Under the pieces are notes generated by a model, which was not told the DNA's origin, did not search any database, and saw only the letters and a program-made list of their open reading frames with translations. From the NCBI GenBank assembly GCA_900491605.1, contig UESW01003880.1, forward strand, positions 1,223,119 to 1,287,118: a DNA stretch of 64,000 nucleotides, read 5' to 3'. Positions 53,746-64,000 of this stretch are shown in pieces. The first letter of the stretch is position 1, and each line of letters starts with the position of its first letter. The stretch comes from Calamus simplicifolius (lineage: Eukaryota > Streptophyta > Magnoliopsida > Arecales > Arecaceae). The position numbers were made by a program, and so were the translations under genes.

Positions 53746-55296
53746 TATAGCCAATTGGAACAGTATCTAATACCCATCTTCCATTTGTGTTCATTGAACT
53801 CCTTGATTCTGAGTGCTTTAGTCATTGGGTCAGCTAGGTTTTCCTTTCCATCGATCTTCTGAAGGTAGATGTCACCTCGTTCCACGATCTCTCGTACAAG
53901 GTGATAGCGGCGCAACACATGCTTGGTTCGTTGATGCGACTTTGGCTCCTTGGCTTAGGCAATTGCTCCCGTGCTGTCACAGTATACTAGGATGGACTCT
54001 CCAATGCAGGTACCACTCCCAGCTTGCCCAAGAACTTCTTAGCCATACAGCTTTCTTTGCTGCATCTGATGCTGCAATGTATTCAGCCTCGCATACTGAA
54101 TCCGCCACTATGTTTTGCTTGGATCTTTTCTAGTAGATTGCTCCTCCAATTGAGGGTAAAGATAAATCCGGATATACTTTTACTGTCATCTCTATCTGAC
54201 TGAAAACTGGAGTCAGTGTACCCCACTAGTTTTAAGTCAGGTTCTCCATAAATGAGCCATTGGTCCTTAGTATTTCTCAAATACTTAAGGATGGTTTTTA
54301 CCACCTTCCAATGTGCTTCACCTGGGTTAGACTGGTACCTACTCACTATCCCTAGTGAGTGTGCCATGTGGTCTTGTACATGTCATAGCATACATGATAG
54401 AACCCACTGCCGAGGCATACGGAATTCTACTCATGTACTCTCTCCTCAGGAGTTGTCGCACAATCCTTCTTGGAGAGAGTAATTCCATGGCCTATCGGAA
54501 GATAGCCCCTTTTGGAATTATCCATGCTGAACCTCTTCAGCACAGTCTCAATGTACATGGACTGGGACAATCCCAGCAGCTTCTTAGATCTATCCCTATA
54601 GATCTTCATCCCTAGGATGTAAGAAGCTTCTCCCAGGTCTTTCATGGAGAACTGAGACAGCAACCAAACCTTTATTCCCTGTAGTGCAGGGATGTCATTC
54701 CCAATCAAGAGAATGTCATCCACATACAGTACAAGAAATACAACTATGGAACCATTTGCCCACTTATACATGCAGGGTTCTTTTCCGTTCTTAATGAAGC
54801 CATAAGTCTTGATACATTTATCAAAACGTTTATTCCAACTCCGAGAAGCTTGCTTGAGTCCATAGATGGACTTATGAAGCCTGCATACTTTTGACTCATC
54901 TGTGGATGTGAACCCTTCAGGCTGTATCATATACACCTCCTCTTCGAGCTCCATTTAGAAAAGCCGTTCGGACATCCATTTGCCAGATCTCATAGTCAAA
55001 ATGTGCAGCTAGAGCAAGCATAATCCGAATGGACTTGAGCATTGCTACAGGGAAAAAATCTCGTCATAGTCAATACCATAACGCTGACGATACCCCTTAG
55101 CAACCAGACGGGCTTTATAGGTCTCCACCTTTCCATCTGCACCCCGTTTCCTCTTGAAAATCCATTTACACCCTATGGGTTTTACCCCTTCAGGTGGATC
55201 AACTAGTGTCCATACACTATTAATCTCCATGGATTCCATTTCGGACTTCATGGCCTCTAGCCATTTCTCAGAGTCAGATCTCTGCAGCGCATCCAT
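53746..55296 (-). pseudogene. Reverse transcriptase and RNase H of copia element 1
   Basis: RT begins in 55296-55045 ([54 protein letters not shown]). After a frameshift it continues with a MDVRTAFLNG-type motif near 54975 and the frame 54954-54427: EVYMIQPEGF, LHKSIYGLKQASRSWN, catalytic LYVDDILLIGND, MKDLGEASYILGMKIYRDRS and SMYIETVLKRFSM. RNase H is in pieces: VGYTDSSFQSDRDDSKSISG (~54170-54230) and an AEYIAASDAAKKA-like segment near 54060. Frameshifts at ~55050 and ~54950 and a stop at ~54427 inactivate it. Confidence 0.9.
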
Positions 55297-56429
55297 ATAG
55301 GTGATTGGGTCTCATCATTCTCATCGAGTTCGATGGGATCCCCGTCACGGACCAAGAAACCGAAGTATCTGTTCGGCTGACGTGGTACTCTACCAGATCT
55401 CCTTAATGGTACCTCAACGGGCTCCGGGTTTGAACCAATCAAAGCCGGTTCCATAGCGGTTTCTGAGTGTAAAGGTACTTCTCCTTGTCGAACTTCATTA
55501 AGTTCAACATTAGCCTTAGCACTTCCAGTAAGATACTCCTTTTCTAAAAAGGTGGCTCTCATACTGACGAACAACTTTTGCTCTTCAGTGTGGTAGAAGT
55601 AGTATCCTTTAGACTCCTTAGGATATCCAACAAAGAGGCATTTGTCAGACCTTGGTCCTAGCTTGTCTGTCAACAATCTCTTGACATAAGCTGGACACCC
55701 CCAGACCCTAAGGTGTGTGAGCACCGGCTTACGCCCCGTCCATATCTCATATGGAGTTTTAGCAACAGATTTACTAGGGACCCTGTTAAGAATGTAACAG
55801 GCCGACTCAAGTGCGTAGTCCCAAAAGGAGATAGGCAAACTAGCAAAGCCCATCATGGACCGAACCATATCTAATAGGGTTCGATTCCTCCTTTCAGACA
55901 CACCATTTAACTGGGGTGTCCCTGGAGGTGTCCATTGAGAGAGAATCTCATTCTCCTTTAGATATGTCAAAAACTCATTAGAAAGATATTCACCTCCTCG
56001 ATCTGACCGAAGGATTTTAATATTCTTTCCAGTTTGTTTTTCTACCTCACTACGATATCGTTTGAACATTTCAAACGATTCAGATTTATGTCTCATTAGG
56101 AAGACATAACCGAACCTGGAGTGGTCGTCTGTAAATGTAATGAAATAGCTAAACCCTCTCATAGAGGCAGTATTCATAGGTCCACAAACATCCGTATGTA
56201 TGAGGCCTAGAATCTCTTTGGCTCTTTCACCTTTTCCAGTAAAAGGTGACTTGGTCATTTTCCCAAGAAGACAGGATTCACAAGTTTTAATTGATTCACA
56301 ATCAATGTCATTGAGGATGCCCTCTCTGACTAACCTGCTTATCCTGTTCTTGTTTATATGACCTAGCCTACAGTGCCAAAGGTATGAGTCATCGACATCA
56401 TCTATTTTGGGGGTTTGTTTGGAGTGCAT
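55257..56429 (-). pseudogene. Integrase of copia element 1
   Basis: A 390-codon uninterrupted frame. It has the GAG-pre-integrase zinc region (LWHCRLGHINKNRISRL, CESCLLGKM), then the catalytic core with aspartates in HTDVCGPM and LRSDRGGEYLS and glutamate in GVSERRNRTLLDMVRSMM. A C-terminal region follows (CPAYVKRL, KCLFVGYPKESKGYYFY, then a linker with RRSGRVPRQPNRY). The triad D-D-E is complete. The frame is separated from the protease by a frameshift and stops between 56430 and 56500, and from RT by another. Integrase inserts the element cDNA into the chromosome. Confidence 0.9.
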
Positions 56430-56495
56430 AATACATTAACAGGCTGTGATAGAAGGTAAATTCCATTGCTCAATTGTCCACACATCACAGATACA

Positions 56496-57659
56496 TCATT
56501 CAATGATATTTAAAATATCTTTCTTTATTGAAAAATCATATCCTTCAATAGCCAACTGGCCTACAGAAATGACATTTAATAAAAATGCAGGACAATAGTG
56601 ACATTCACTAAGCAATATTTTATTAAATTCAAAATAAAGCTCCACGACTCCCAACGCCAGTACTGGAACTCGGCTTCCATCACCCACGTTTAGGAATCTT
56701 TCACCTTCTTTGAATCTTCTACTAATTCGAAGCCCCTGCAAAGAATTGCAAATATGAATTGGACTCCCGGTATCTAATACCCAATTAGTAGTATCACAGA
56801 TAGAAAAATTACAAGGTGTTATCATATAAATACCTTGTCCAGCAACTCCTTGCTGGTTTTTCTTCTTAGGCCTGTTTGGATCCAGGGTTGCTATGTACTG
56901 GGGACAGTTCCTTTTCCAGTGACCCAGCTTCTTGCAGTAGAAGCACTCTGCCTGACTTTTGTCAGCCCTCTTCTTCTTGGTCTGACTAGGCCCAGCATGT
57001 TGCACCTTCTTTCTTTTATTTTTCTTCTTCATCCCTTTCTTAAGGTGATGACGACCTGCCCCGAACCTCCCACCAAGTTCACTGACTTCTTTTGAAGCTG
57101 GTGATCTTTCTCAAAAGTCTGCAGTAGACCCAGCAAACCATGATAGTTTACTGCAGGCTTCGTCATTCTATAATGACTGAGAAAGTCCAGGTAGGAGCTA
57201 GGCAGGGAGTTCAGTATGGCATCCTTCCCAAGTTGCTCATGCAAAGGAAATCCAAGTTTGCCCAGACGTTCTATCGTCTCGATCATGTACAGTACATGAT
57301 CGGTGACAGAAGTCCCATCACGCATACGCGTTGAAGATGGCACTAGACATTCTGTACCTTTCAACGTCGTCTGGCATCCCGAAAGATTCCTTCAACATTT
57401 GGAGTATTTGTTCCGGTTGGGCCTCCTCAAATTTCCTACTGAACTCATCATTCATAGAAGCCAGCATTATGTAGCGCACTGTGGTGCGGTCATTGGTCCA
57501 CTTCAGATAAGTGTCCCTGGCCACACCCCGCACATTAGGGGCTGGCTGCTCAGGTGCAGGATCCATTATCACATAAAGGATCCTCTCATGCTCTAGGACT
57601 ATCCTAAGCCTTCGATACCAGCTATCGAAGTTTGGACCTATCAGCTTATCACTGTCCAT
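56496..57659 (-). pseudogene. Gag and protease of copia element 1
   Basis: Starts MDSDKLIGPNFDSWYRRL at 57659, the N-terminal pattern of plant copia Gag. The UBN2-like helical core is split between two frames (57659-57318 and 57364-57029) by an indel near 57335: YRMSSAIFNA, then MRDGTSVTDHVLYMIETIERL and LPSSYLDFLSHY. A second shift lies near 57040. The frame 57032-56496 has a basic stretch, the CCHC knuckle CFYCKKLGHWKRNC, and the protease with VLDTGSPIHICN and the ending ISVGQLAIEGYDFSI. Two indels and a terminal frameshift make it non-functional. Confidence 0.88.
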
Positions 57660-57917
57660 GTTGCCCAGACGTAGTAGCCCAAGAGGGGGGTGAATTGGGT
57701 ATTTTAAAAATTAATTCAATGGATGATATTGACTAACGCAGATATGTGCTTAATCAAAAGTTAATTTGCAGCGGTGTAGTGGAGTGCACAAAATAAAAAA
57801 TACACAGATCAATCAAACACAAACACAGCAGGGTTTATAGTGGTTCGGTGCCAAACTCGGCTCCTACATCCACTCCCCAAAAACCTTTGGGAATTTCACT
57901 AATCGTATCACAACGAT

Positions 57918-58135
57918 TACACCCCTAGCCTTCCCCGGCTAGTCCTCTTGTTTTCACGGCACAAGGCAGCCAAATCCCCTAGCCTTCCCGGCTAGTCCTC
58001 TTGTTTTACTGGCACAAGGAAGCCAATCCCCTAGCCTTCCCGGCTAGTCCTCTTGTTTTAATGGTACAAGGAAACCAATCCCCTAGCCTTCCCGGCTAGT
58101 CCTCTTGTTTTACTGGCACAAGGAAGCCAATCAAG
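57918..58135. repeat. ~52-bp tandem repeat, four units, in copia element 2 LTR
   Basis: CCCCTAGCCTTCCCGGCTAG followed by TCCTCTTGTTTTACTGGCAC and AAGGAAGCCAAT begins at about 57922, 57976, 58028 and 58080. The core CTAGCCTTCCCGGCTAG is a near-palindrome. Confidence 0.9.
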
Positions 58136-58689
58136 AAACTAGGGTTATCTCTAACCCTAATACAAGATTTATCAAAGAATAACAGATAGCTCCAAATATG
58201 AGCAGATATTCAAATAAAAACTTTACAATTTTTAGAAGCAATAACCAGCAGCAAATGTAGAATGTCGACGCAGCTGAGATTTGAATCTTGCTTCAAGGCT
58301 TGGACGATTTTTGAGCAAGTGTTGAAGGATGAAACTTCGCAGCACAAAGACTTGCTTCTTAAGATCCGAAAGTTGTAAGCAATAAGCACTCTCTTTTGAT
58401 TTCTTTCTTTTCTCTCTTTTGTATTCTTGATGTGTCAAAAATGTAAGAATTCATCAAGGTTTTCTTCTGAACATCTCTATTTAAACCAATCAAAAAACTA
58501 TCCGTTAGATTCATTGGTAAATAGAAGAAAAGAAAAACGGGAAGAAATAAAACCGTTTGAAATATTTTCCCGAAATGATGAAAGCATTAAACCCATTGCT
58601 AGTGAGGGATTCCTGTCCATAATCAAAAGAAAACGGTCAGCATTCATCAAAATAGAAATGAGAGAGAAAGAGCATTAAATGAGAGAGAG

Positions 58690-60200
58690 AGAGAGTAAGC
58701 ATTTAAAACAAGGTTGGCTGAAATAAATTTTCAGCAACTCCCTTCAAGAAAATGTGTGGCCCATGGAGGAAAAGAGGAAGAGCAAATGCTAAAGCTAGCT
58801 ACCCAAGCTAGCTAACTCCCAAAGCTAGCTAACTAGCTAGAAAGGACTCCACGGCAAGAAGAAATCAGCCAAATCCAAGGAGGGATAAGAGTAGCTAGCT
58901 AGCAAGCTAGCTCAATTCAAATTCACACGGCTGAGAAGAAACCAGGAGAAAAACTAGTTAGCTTATGAGCCATGGTTTCATGCTATAAAGGAAAAGTAGT
59001 TAGCTATGGAGCTAACTAAGGCACAAACTAGTTAGCTCTTTAGCTAACTAGCCATATAAGAAAAAATCCAACGGCTTCATGAACAGAGATAGATTTAAAA
59101 TAGTTAGCTTATGAGTTAGCTATGAAAAGGTGTATGAGGCCATGTAAAAAGATAGTTAGCTATATAGCTAACTCTATTTTGAATTCATGCGGCTAGGATG
59201 AAAGCATTTAAATATAGTTAGCTTATAAGTTAGCTAGATAAAAGGCAAACCTTTTCATGACAAAAATAGCTAACTCCCAAGCCATGAAAATAATAAAGAT
59301 AGTTAGCTTATAAGCTAACTCCCAAAGGGAATCATGAAAAGATGGTTAGCTTGTAAGCTAGCTTTCTCAATAAAAGCTACGGGATGGTTTCATGAAAAGG
59401 AATCTTATCATCCAGCTAACTCATAAGTTAGCTATCCATAAAGGTGTGAAGCCATGATAAAAAGGTAGTTAGCTTATGAGCTAACTCTATTTTAAATTCA
59501 TGCGGCTGATTTGAAAAAGGGAATGAAGGATTTATCAAATAGTTAGCTTGTTAGCTAACTAGATAAAAGCAATCCTACCATGCAATAAAGTAGTTAACTA
59601 GTTAGTTAGCTAGATGAAAGTTAACTCTATTCATGACAAAAGTAGCTAACTAGATAGCTAACTCCCAAAGATGCTTTTCATGAAACGTAGCAAGGAGGAA
59701 TGCTTGGACAAGTTAGCTACCTAGCTAACTCTTTTTATCATGCTCACCAAGGGAAAAACGCCCAAAACAAGCTAGCTCTCCAGCTAGCTGGATTTAAAAT
59801 TCGGCCAAGAGAAAGTGGAGAAAAAGTTAGCTAACTTGTTAGCTAGCTAGAGAGGATTTTTCATGCAAACCACTTGAGGCAAGCTAGCTCATCAGCTAGC
59901 TAATCTTCAACCCATTCGGCCAAGAATCCTGCAGCAAAAAATAGTTAGCTATATGGGATATAGCTAACTCAAAGAACCAACCAGCTAGCTGACTAGCTAG
60001 CTGATTCCAAGAGTGTTCGGCCAAGAGGATTTCAGCAAAACATAGCTAGCTTACAAAGGTATCAGCTAACTAATGGAAGGGAAGCTAGCTTCTAAGACAA
60101 CTCAATTTATGCATGGTTCGGCTAGGCTCATTGTGAGTGGGAAATAAATTAGCTAGCAAGTGGGGAAAGCTAGCTAAGAGGAGAAATAAGGTAACTCACA
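58690..60200. repeat. Dense TAGCTA/AGCTAGCT palindrome array in copia element 2 LTR
   Basis: Over ~1.4 kb the motifs GTTAGCTA, TAGCTAAC, AGCTAGCT and GCTAGCTAAC occur several dozen times in both orientations, separated by 15-60 bp of unrelated, non-repeated spacer (for example GCATGAGGCCATG, CATGCGGCTG). It is therefore not a tandem repeat with a fixed period but a dispersed array of one self-complementary motif. Purpose unknown. Confidence 0.85.
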
Positions 60201-60287
60201 TATTCATGCAATAATTCTAAGCAATTAAAGAGTCAATTAAATGTTTTGTAATCATCAAAATCAATTCAAGGGTCAACAATCTCAACA

Positions 60288-60310
60288 ATCTCCCCCTTTT
60301 TGATGATGAC
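60288..60310 (-). other. Polypurine tract of copia element 2
   Basis: The minus strand reads TCAAAAAGGGGGAGAT directly before TGTTGAG, the LTR start. A long A/G tract of this kind is typical for the lineage. Confidence 0.75.
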
Positions 60311-60711
60311 AAAAACATACAAAATTATTAAGCATAAATCATTCAGCATACATAATCAGCATTCAAAATATAATCTCCCCCTAAATATATTAATCTCCCT
60401 TGAATATATGAAGTGATTCTTCTCCCCTAAATTTTAATTTATGCATTATTCTTCTCCCCCTTTTTGTCATTGATCAAAAAGACGAATTTTCAGAATATGC
60501 AATAATTCAACACAATTTATGAAGAGAAGATGCAATATATTAATTCAAGCATAGTTCATAATTCAGTCATTCATAGAAAACATATTACAATATCAAGCAG
60601 AAATCATAATTCAGTCAACATAGAAAACATATTACAAACCATTGTTTCAGCATTCATAGGATAAGGATTACAAACATTACATAAACATAGATTAAACATA
60701 GAATACAATCA
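60311..60711. other. Spacer between extra ORF and LTR of copia element 2
   Basis: AT-rich, with repeated ATTCAGCAT/ATTCAGTCA and CTCCCCCTAAAT phrases (several more G-rich tracts on the minus strand, which may act as extra purine primers). No coding sequence recognised. Confidence 0.4.
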
Positions 60712-62045
60712 TCATTCATCATCAGAAGATATGACTTTAGGTTGCTTGGAAGAGCCTTCAGGTCGAGTGGATGATCCGGGTACGTCATTAGGTTGAGAAG
60801 GCGGCGTCCAAAGATGAGAATGAGAGAATGAAGCTCCAGGGGCAGAAGCAGCAGCAAGACCAATCTGAATTTCCAGCAAATTGCTCATCTTCACGGTGGA
60901 TGCATTCAGGTGGTCAAGAGCATTCGCGGCATCCTTCGTTGTGCTGTCATTGGTCCTCATCTGGTGTGTTACCCATTCAGCCTTGGTTACAACATCTTCA
61001 AACTGGGATTTCAATTGCTCAACGTCTTTCTTAATACAATCCACTGAAGTGTCGTTGTGAAAGACACACGACTGTTGAGCACACCAACATCATGCACAAG
61101 TTGCTTCACGATGTTGACATATGATTAAGAGTTTCAAACACAGAAGAAATATGGGGTACCAAGGTGAGGTCATTGTTGACGGAAGAGTTACTATCACTGG
61201 TACTCCTATTTGAAAGTGCAATGGAAAGATCATGAACAATTTGTTTGATTTGATCTTGACTAATAAACAGTAGGAAGGGGTGAATTTTGATTTTGATTGG
61301 TATAATGAGTGGAAGATTCTGGAATGTCCGGATGATCATTAAGAAACGGGTTTGACTCATTCATAGCAGCTAAAAATTGATTAGGTTGATTGAAGTCGAA
61401 ATTAAAGAAATTTGGAGGAGAACAAACTGGTGGAGGAGGATCGGATGGAATTAAGTTTGTAGGTTGAGAGATAGTTTTATCAGCAGTTCTGGTTCTAATC
61501 TTGGTCCAAATGCCATTACGTTTGGCATAGTCCATACGGTGGAGGGAGTGTGCATTAAAAATGTCAGTGTGACGCAATGATGCACTAGTTTCTCCTTTGA
61601 GTTTCACATTGTGAAATTCAAATACGTAAGTGAGAAACATCCCGTATGGCAAGGCGGCTTTGGATCTACCTACAGCTTCTTTCATTATAACCATCATTAA
61701 TTCTGGAAAGTTAAAGGAGTTCCTTCTAATATGTCAAACATTAGTCCTATGTCCCTATCAGTTATGGCATTAAATGAACCGGCACGAGGTGCAAATATCT
61801 TTGCAATAATACTGTGTAGCAATCTATTCTCAACATTCAACATGTTAGCATCATGAGCATACATGTTAGCATAGCACCTAGATTAGTCTACTAGAGCATT
61901 ATCATCCTCTAAGCCCAAAACCTTAGAAGATCAATTTTAAAGTTTCGATGCTTAGGAAAGATCCGTGGAGTCATGAGAATACCATCGGATGGAATAGCCT
62001 TGTAGGGCCTGGATGACCTGATAGTCACAGTCAAAAGGATAGGTG
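60712..62045 (-). pseudogene. Extra ORF of copia element 2 (putative plant transposon protein-like, PF20167-type)
   Basis: Downstream of RNase H and upstream of the 3' LTR, same strand as pol. The N-terminal part around 61860-61690 shows NRLLHSIIAKIFAPRAGSFN and DIGLMFDILEGTPL. A frame at 61697-61260 continues VIMKEAVGRSKAALPYGMFL, TYVFEFHNVKL, then a proline/asparagine-rich linker. A frameshifted middle (61360-61106: IKQIVHDLSIALSN) and a last frame 61044-60712 with a helical IKKDVEQLKSQFEDVVTKAE stretch end in an acidic SSDDE tail. The LPYG.(L)LT.(I/V)FE motif recalls PF20167 (Transposase_32). No membrane span or signal peptide is visible, so an envelope-like role is not supported. Several frameshifts. 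Confidence 0.6.
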
Positions 62046-62418
62046 GCGTTGAGTAAAGTTTCATGAAAAGTTAACTATAACTAACTTACTCACTAGAAAA
62101 CAAAACATTTTTAATTTTCATGAAAGATTTAATTGATTAAGATGAAAGCAATACATCCCAATCAAGTATCCAATCAAGTGTCACAAACAATTAGATGGAT
62201 CAATCATTCCAAGTTCCATTCTTTTTCATAAAATTTTGATTCATCTAAAGGTTTAGTAAATATATCTGCGAGTTGTTTTTCAGTGTTTACAAATTCCAAT
62301 ACAATGTTGCCATCATTAACATGATCTCTAATAAAATGATGTCGGATTTCTATATGTTTTGTTCTAGAGTGTTGAATAGGATTTTTAGTTAGACAAATTG
62401 CACTAGTGTTATCACATT
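62046..62418. other. Spacer between RNase H end and extra ORF, copia element 2
   Basis: The right part (62210-62418) is the frameshifted C-terminal end of RNase H on the minus strand (remnants of an ...[23 protein letters not shown] segment near 62280-62370, typical of the copia RNase H tail). The left part is AT-rich linker. Confidence 0.5.
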
Positions 62419-64000
62419 TTATTGGTATTCCCTTTGTTTGATACCATAATCCTCTAGTTGCTGCTTAATCCACAAAATTTGAGCACAGCAACTTCCAGCT
62501 GCAATGTATTCGGCCTCGGCCGTAGACAATGCTACTGAAGTTTGCTTCTTGCTAAACCATGAGATTAAGTTAACACCTAGGAATTGGCAAGTTCCACTAG
62601 TTGATTTTCTGTCTAGTTTACATCCAGCAAAGTCTGAATCGGTGTATCCTATTAAGTCAATGCTAGATTGTCTGTCATACCAAAGTCCTAAGTTTTTAGT
62701 TCCATTTAAATATTTAAATATTCTTTTAACAGCAAGCAAGTGTGATTCTTTAGGATTAGCTTGATATCTGGCACACATGCAAACACTAAACAAGATATCA
62801 GGTCTACTGGCAGTTAAGTATAACAAAGATCCTATCATTCCTCTATAAAGTTTTAGATCTACAGATTTTTCAGAATTACAAGCATCAATTCTACAAGATG
62901 AGCTCATAGGGGTACCGATACTTTTAGATGTCTCCATGCCAAACTTTTTGATCATCTCCTTGATGTACTTGGATTGGCTTATGAAGATCCCGTCATTGCT
63001 TTGCTTGATTTGGAGTCCGAGAAAATAATTCAGTTCTCCCATCATACTCATCTCGAATTCTCCCTGCATAAGCTCAGCAAAATCTTTGCATAACGAGTCA
63101 TTAGTGGCACCAAATATGATATCATCTACATAGATTTGAATAATTAGAATATCATCATTTTATCTTTTAATAAATAAGGTTGTATCGACATTTCCTCGAA
63201 TGAATTTATTACTAATCAAGAACTTGCTTAATCTTTCATACCAAGCCCGGGGAGCTTGCTTCAAACCATACAAAGCTTTGTTTAATTTAAATACGTGGTT
63301 TGGAAACAAGTGATTTTCAAAACCGGGTGGCTGTTCCACAAATACTTGTTCAGCAATATATCCATTTAAGAAAGCGCTTTTAACATCCATTTGATATAAT
63401 TTAAAATTCATAAAACAAGCAACAGCAAGAAGTAATCTGATAGCTTCTAATCTAGCAACAGGGGCATATGTTTCATCAAAATCAATTCCTTCTTCTTGAT
63501 TATAACCCTTAGCTACTAGTCTTGCTTTATTTCTTATTATGTTACCATGTTCATCTAACTTATTTCTGAAAACCCATTTTGTTCCAATAATTTGATAATC
63601 ATTAGGTCTTTCAATAAGTGTCCAAACATTATTTCTTTCAAATTGATTAGTTCTTCATGCATTGCATTTAACCAATCAATATCATTCTTAGCTTCATCAT
63701 AACATTTAGGTTCAATTTTAGAAACAAATGCTAAGTTATTATATGTATCTCTAAATGTCGATCTTGTCCTAATTCCATGAGATATTTCACCAATAATTTG
63801 ATCTTTAGGGTGACTGTGAACATACCTCCATCCTCTTTCTAAGTCATCATTACCTTGTGAGGCTTCAGGTGGATTAGGATTGCTTTCTTCATTTACCTCT
63901 TGTGTATCTGATCCATCTTGTCCTTCAAAGTGATGTCTTTGAGTTGATCTTCAATTTCATCTGCATCAACTATACCTTTTCTCTTCCTTAAGGGAAGATC
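62419..64000 (-). pseudogene. Reverse transcriptase and RNase H of copia element 2 (partial at window edge)
   Basis: From the right edge: fragments of the linker, then [32 protein letters not shown] and [12 protein letters not shown] (63420-63580). The frame 63411-63160 follows ([39 protein letters not shown]), with a single TAA after LFIKR at ~63160. RT continues YVDDIIFGATND (catalytic aspartates at ~63115-63135), then frame 63069-62419: FEMSMMGELNYFLGLQIKQ, SKYIKEMIKKFGM and TASRPDILFSVCMCARYQA. RNase H has IGYTDSDFAGCKLDRKSTSG, STAEAEYIAAGSCCAQILW. Apart from one stop and the frameshift at 62419 this is the best-preserved pol in the window. Confidence 0.9.

Larger units (their letters stand above)
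51587..57661 (-). mobile_element. Copia element 1 (Ty1/copia), inserted in gypsy element 4; 5' LTR not in window
   Basis: Minus-strand order is gag (57659), CCHC knuckle and protease, integrase, RT, RNase H, polypurine tract and 3' LTR (53731-51587). Integrase before RT defines Ty1/copia. The outer end TGTAGGG at 51587 follows CAGAG, the presumptive target sequence in element 4. On the 5' side the element stops at the gag start, where another copia LTR begins, so its leader and 5' LTR lie beyond that nested element or are lost. Confidence 0.92.
57662..60287 (-). repeat. 3' LTR of copia element 2 (~2.6 kb)
   Basis: On the minus strand it starts TGTTGAGATTGTTGACCC, right after a polypurine tract, and ends near ...TTGGGCTACTACGTC-TGGGCAACA. 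The end is placed at the CA next to copia element 1 gag; it could be up to ~15 bp shorter. Inside are a four-unit ~52-bp repeat (57918-58135) and a long AGCT-rich array (58780-60200). Confidence 0.7.
57662..64000 (-). mobile_element. Copia element 2 (SIRE/Maximus-type) with extra ORF, 5' part outside the window
   Basis: Minus-strand order within the window is RT (from the right edge), RNase H, an extra ORF region, a polypurine tract and the 3' LTR (60287-57662). The RT type and an additional ORF between RNase H and 3' LTR are the layout of the SIRE/Maximus lineage. The LTR shows the CCCAAGAGGGGGGTGAATTG motif close to its end. It appears inserted at the gag start of copia element 1; the opposite end is not visible, so nesting is inferred. 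Confidence 0.8.

Noticed and set aside
57605..57630. TGGTATCGAAG on the minus strand, resembling a copia primer binding site (TGGTATCAGAGC)
   Set aside because: It lies inside the gag coding frame (SWYRRLR) and does not follow an LTR end.
60712..61697. Envelope-like interpretation of the extra ORF in copia element 2
   Set aside because: No signal peptide, hydrophobic membrane span or cleavage site is visible; a helical, proline-linked protein fits better.
1..64000. tRNA, rRNA or other structural RNA genes
   Set aside because: No cloverleaf-compatible pair of A and B boxes with matching arms was found, apart from the weak SINE-like pair at 29965-30060.

Overview
This is nuclear DNA of a flowering plant, most likely a monocot. 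The evidence is Ty3/gypsy elements of the Tat type with two RNase H domains, Ty1/copia elements, a degenerate CACTA transposon, an L-type lectin receptor kinase, a plant DHHC S-acyltransferase exon and a plant-specific C2HC zinc-finger gene. The species cannot be named from the sequence. Roughly two thirds of the window is transposable-element DNA, mostly decayed by frameshifts and stops.

Layout. 1-895 is an ~84-bp tandem array. 896-4821 is a decayed CACTA-like transposon: palindromic GCGACGCAA repeats, a GC-rich ~150-bp repeat, the tail of the transposase (DUF4216-like) and the start of a spliced second ORF. 4822-16231 is Tat element 1 (+): a 5'-truncated left LTR, gag, protease, RT, RNase H, second RNase H, integrase, an antisense three-exon gene and the 3' LTR. 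16232-16978 is the last exon and flank of a DHHC S-acyltransferase gene (-). 17531-19640 is a truncated gypsy element 3 (-). 19641-22970 holds no recognised gene. 23060-26262 holds short tandem duplications, an ARF B3-domain exon scrap, a lectin receptor kinase lacking the N-terminal half of its lectin domain, and an ankyrin/PH-like gene tail fused in frame to the kinase. 29127-29871 is a second copy of the S-acyltransferase exon. 30255-41148 is Tat element 2 (+), complete end to end, with 5-bp target-site duplications (ATACC). 43187-46991 is the one ordinary gene that looks intact: a two-exon C2HC zinc-finger protein (-). 47194-51586 is gypsy element 4 (+), same family as element 3, whose LTR starts 9 bp from the TATA-like box of the zinc-finger gene. 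It is cut by copia element 1 (51587-57661, -), which in turn abuts a SIRE-type copia element 2 (57662 to beyond the window, -) carrying an extra ORF.

The two most informative structures are these. First, both Tat elements carry an antisense gene between integrase and the 3' LTR: a domain resembling the 'putative gypsy type transposon' family (PF04195, Transposase_28), an acidic/proline-rich linker and a coiled coil. It has two introns at matching positions in both elements. Second, the 23.9-26.3 kb locus is a mosaic of three unrelated host genes (auxin response factor, lectin receptor kinase, ankyrin/PH protein) in which a 613-codon frame stays open across the second junction. A recurring theme is that the regulatory repeat arrays of unrelated elements are built from short perfect palindromes.

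All family assignments come from reading motifs by eye; no database search was possible.
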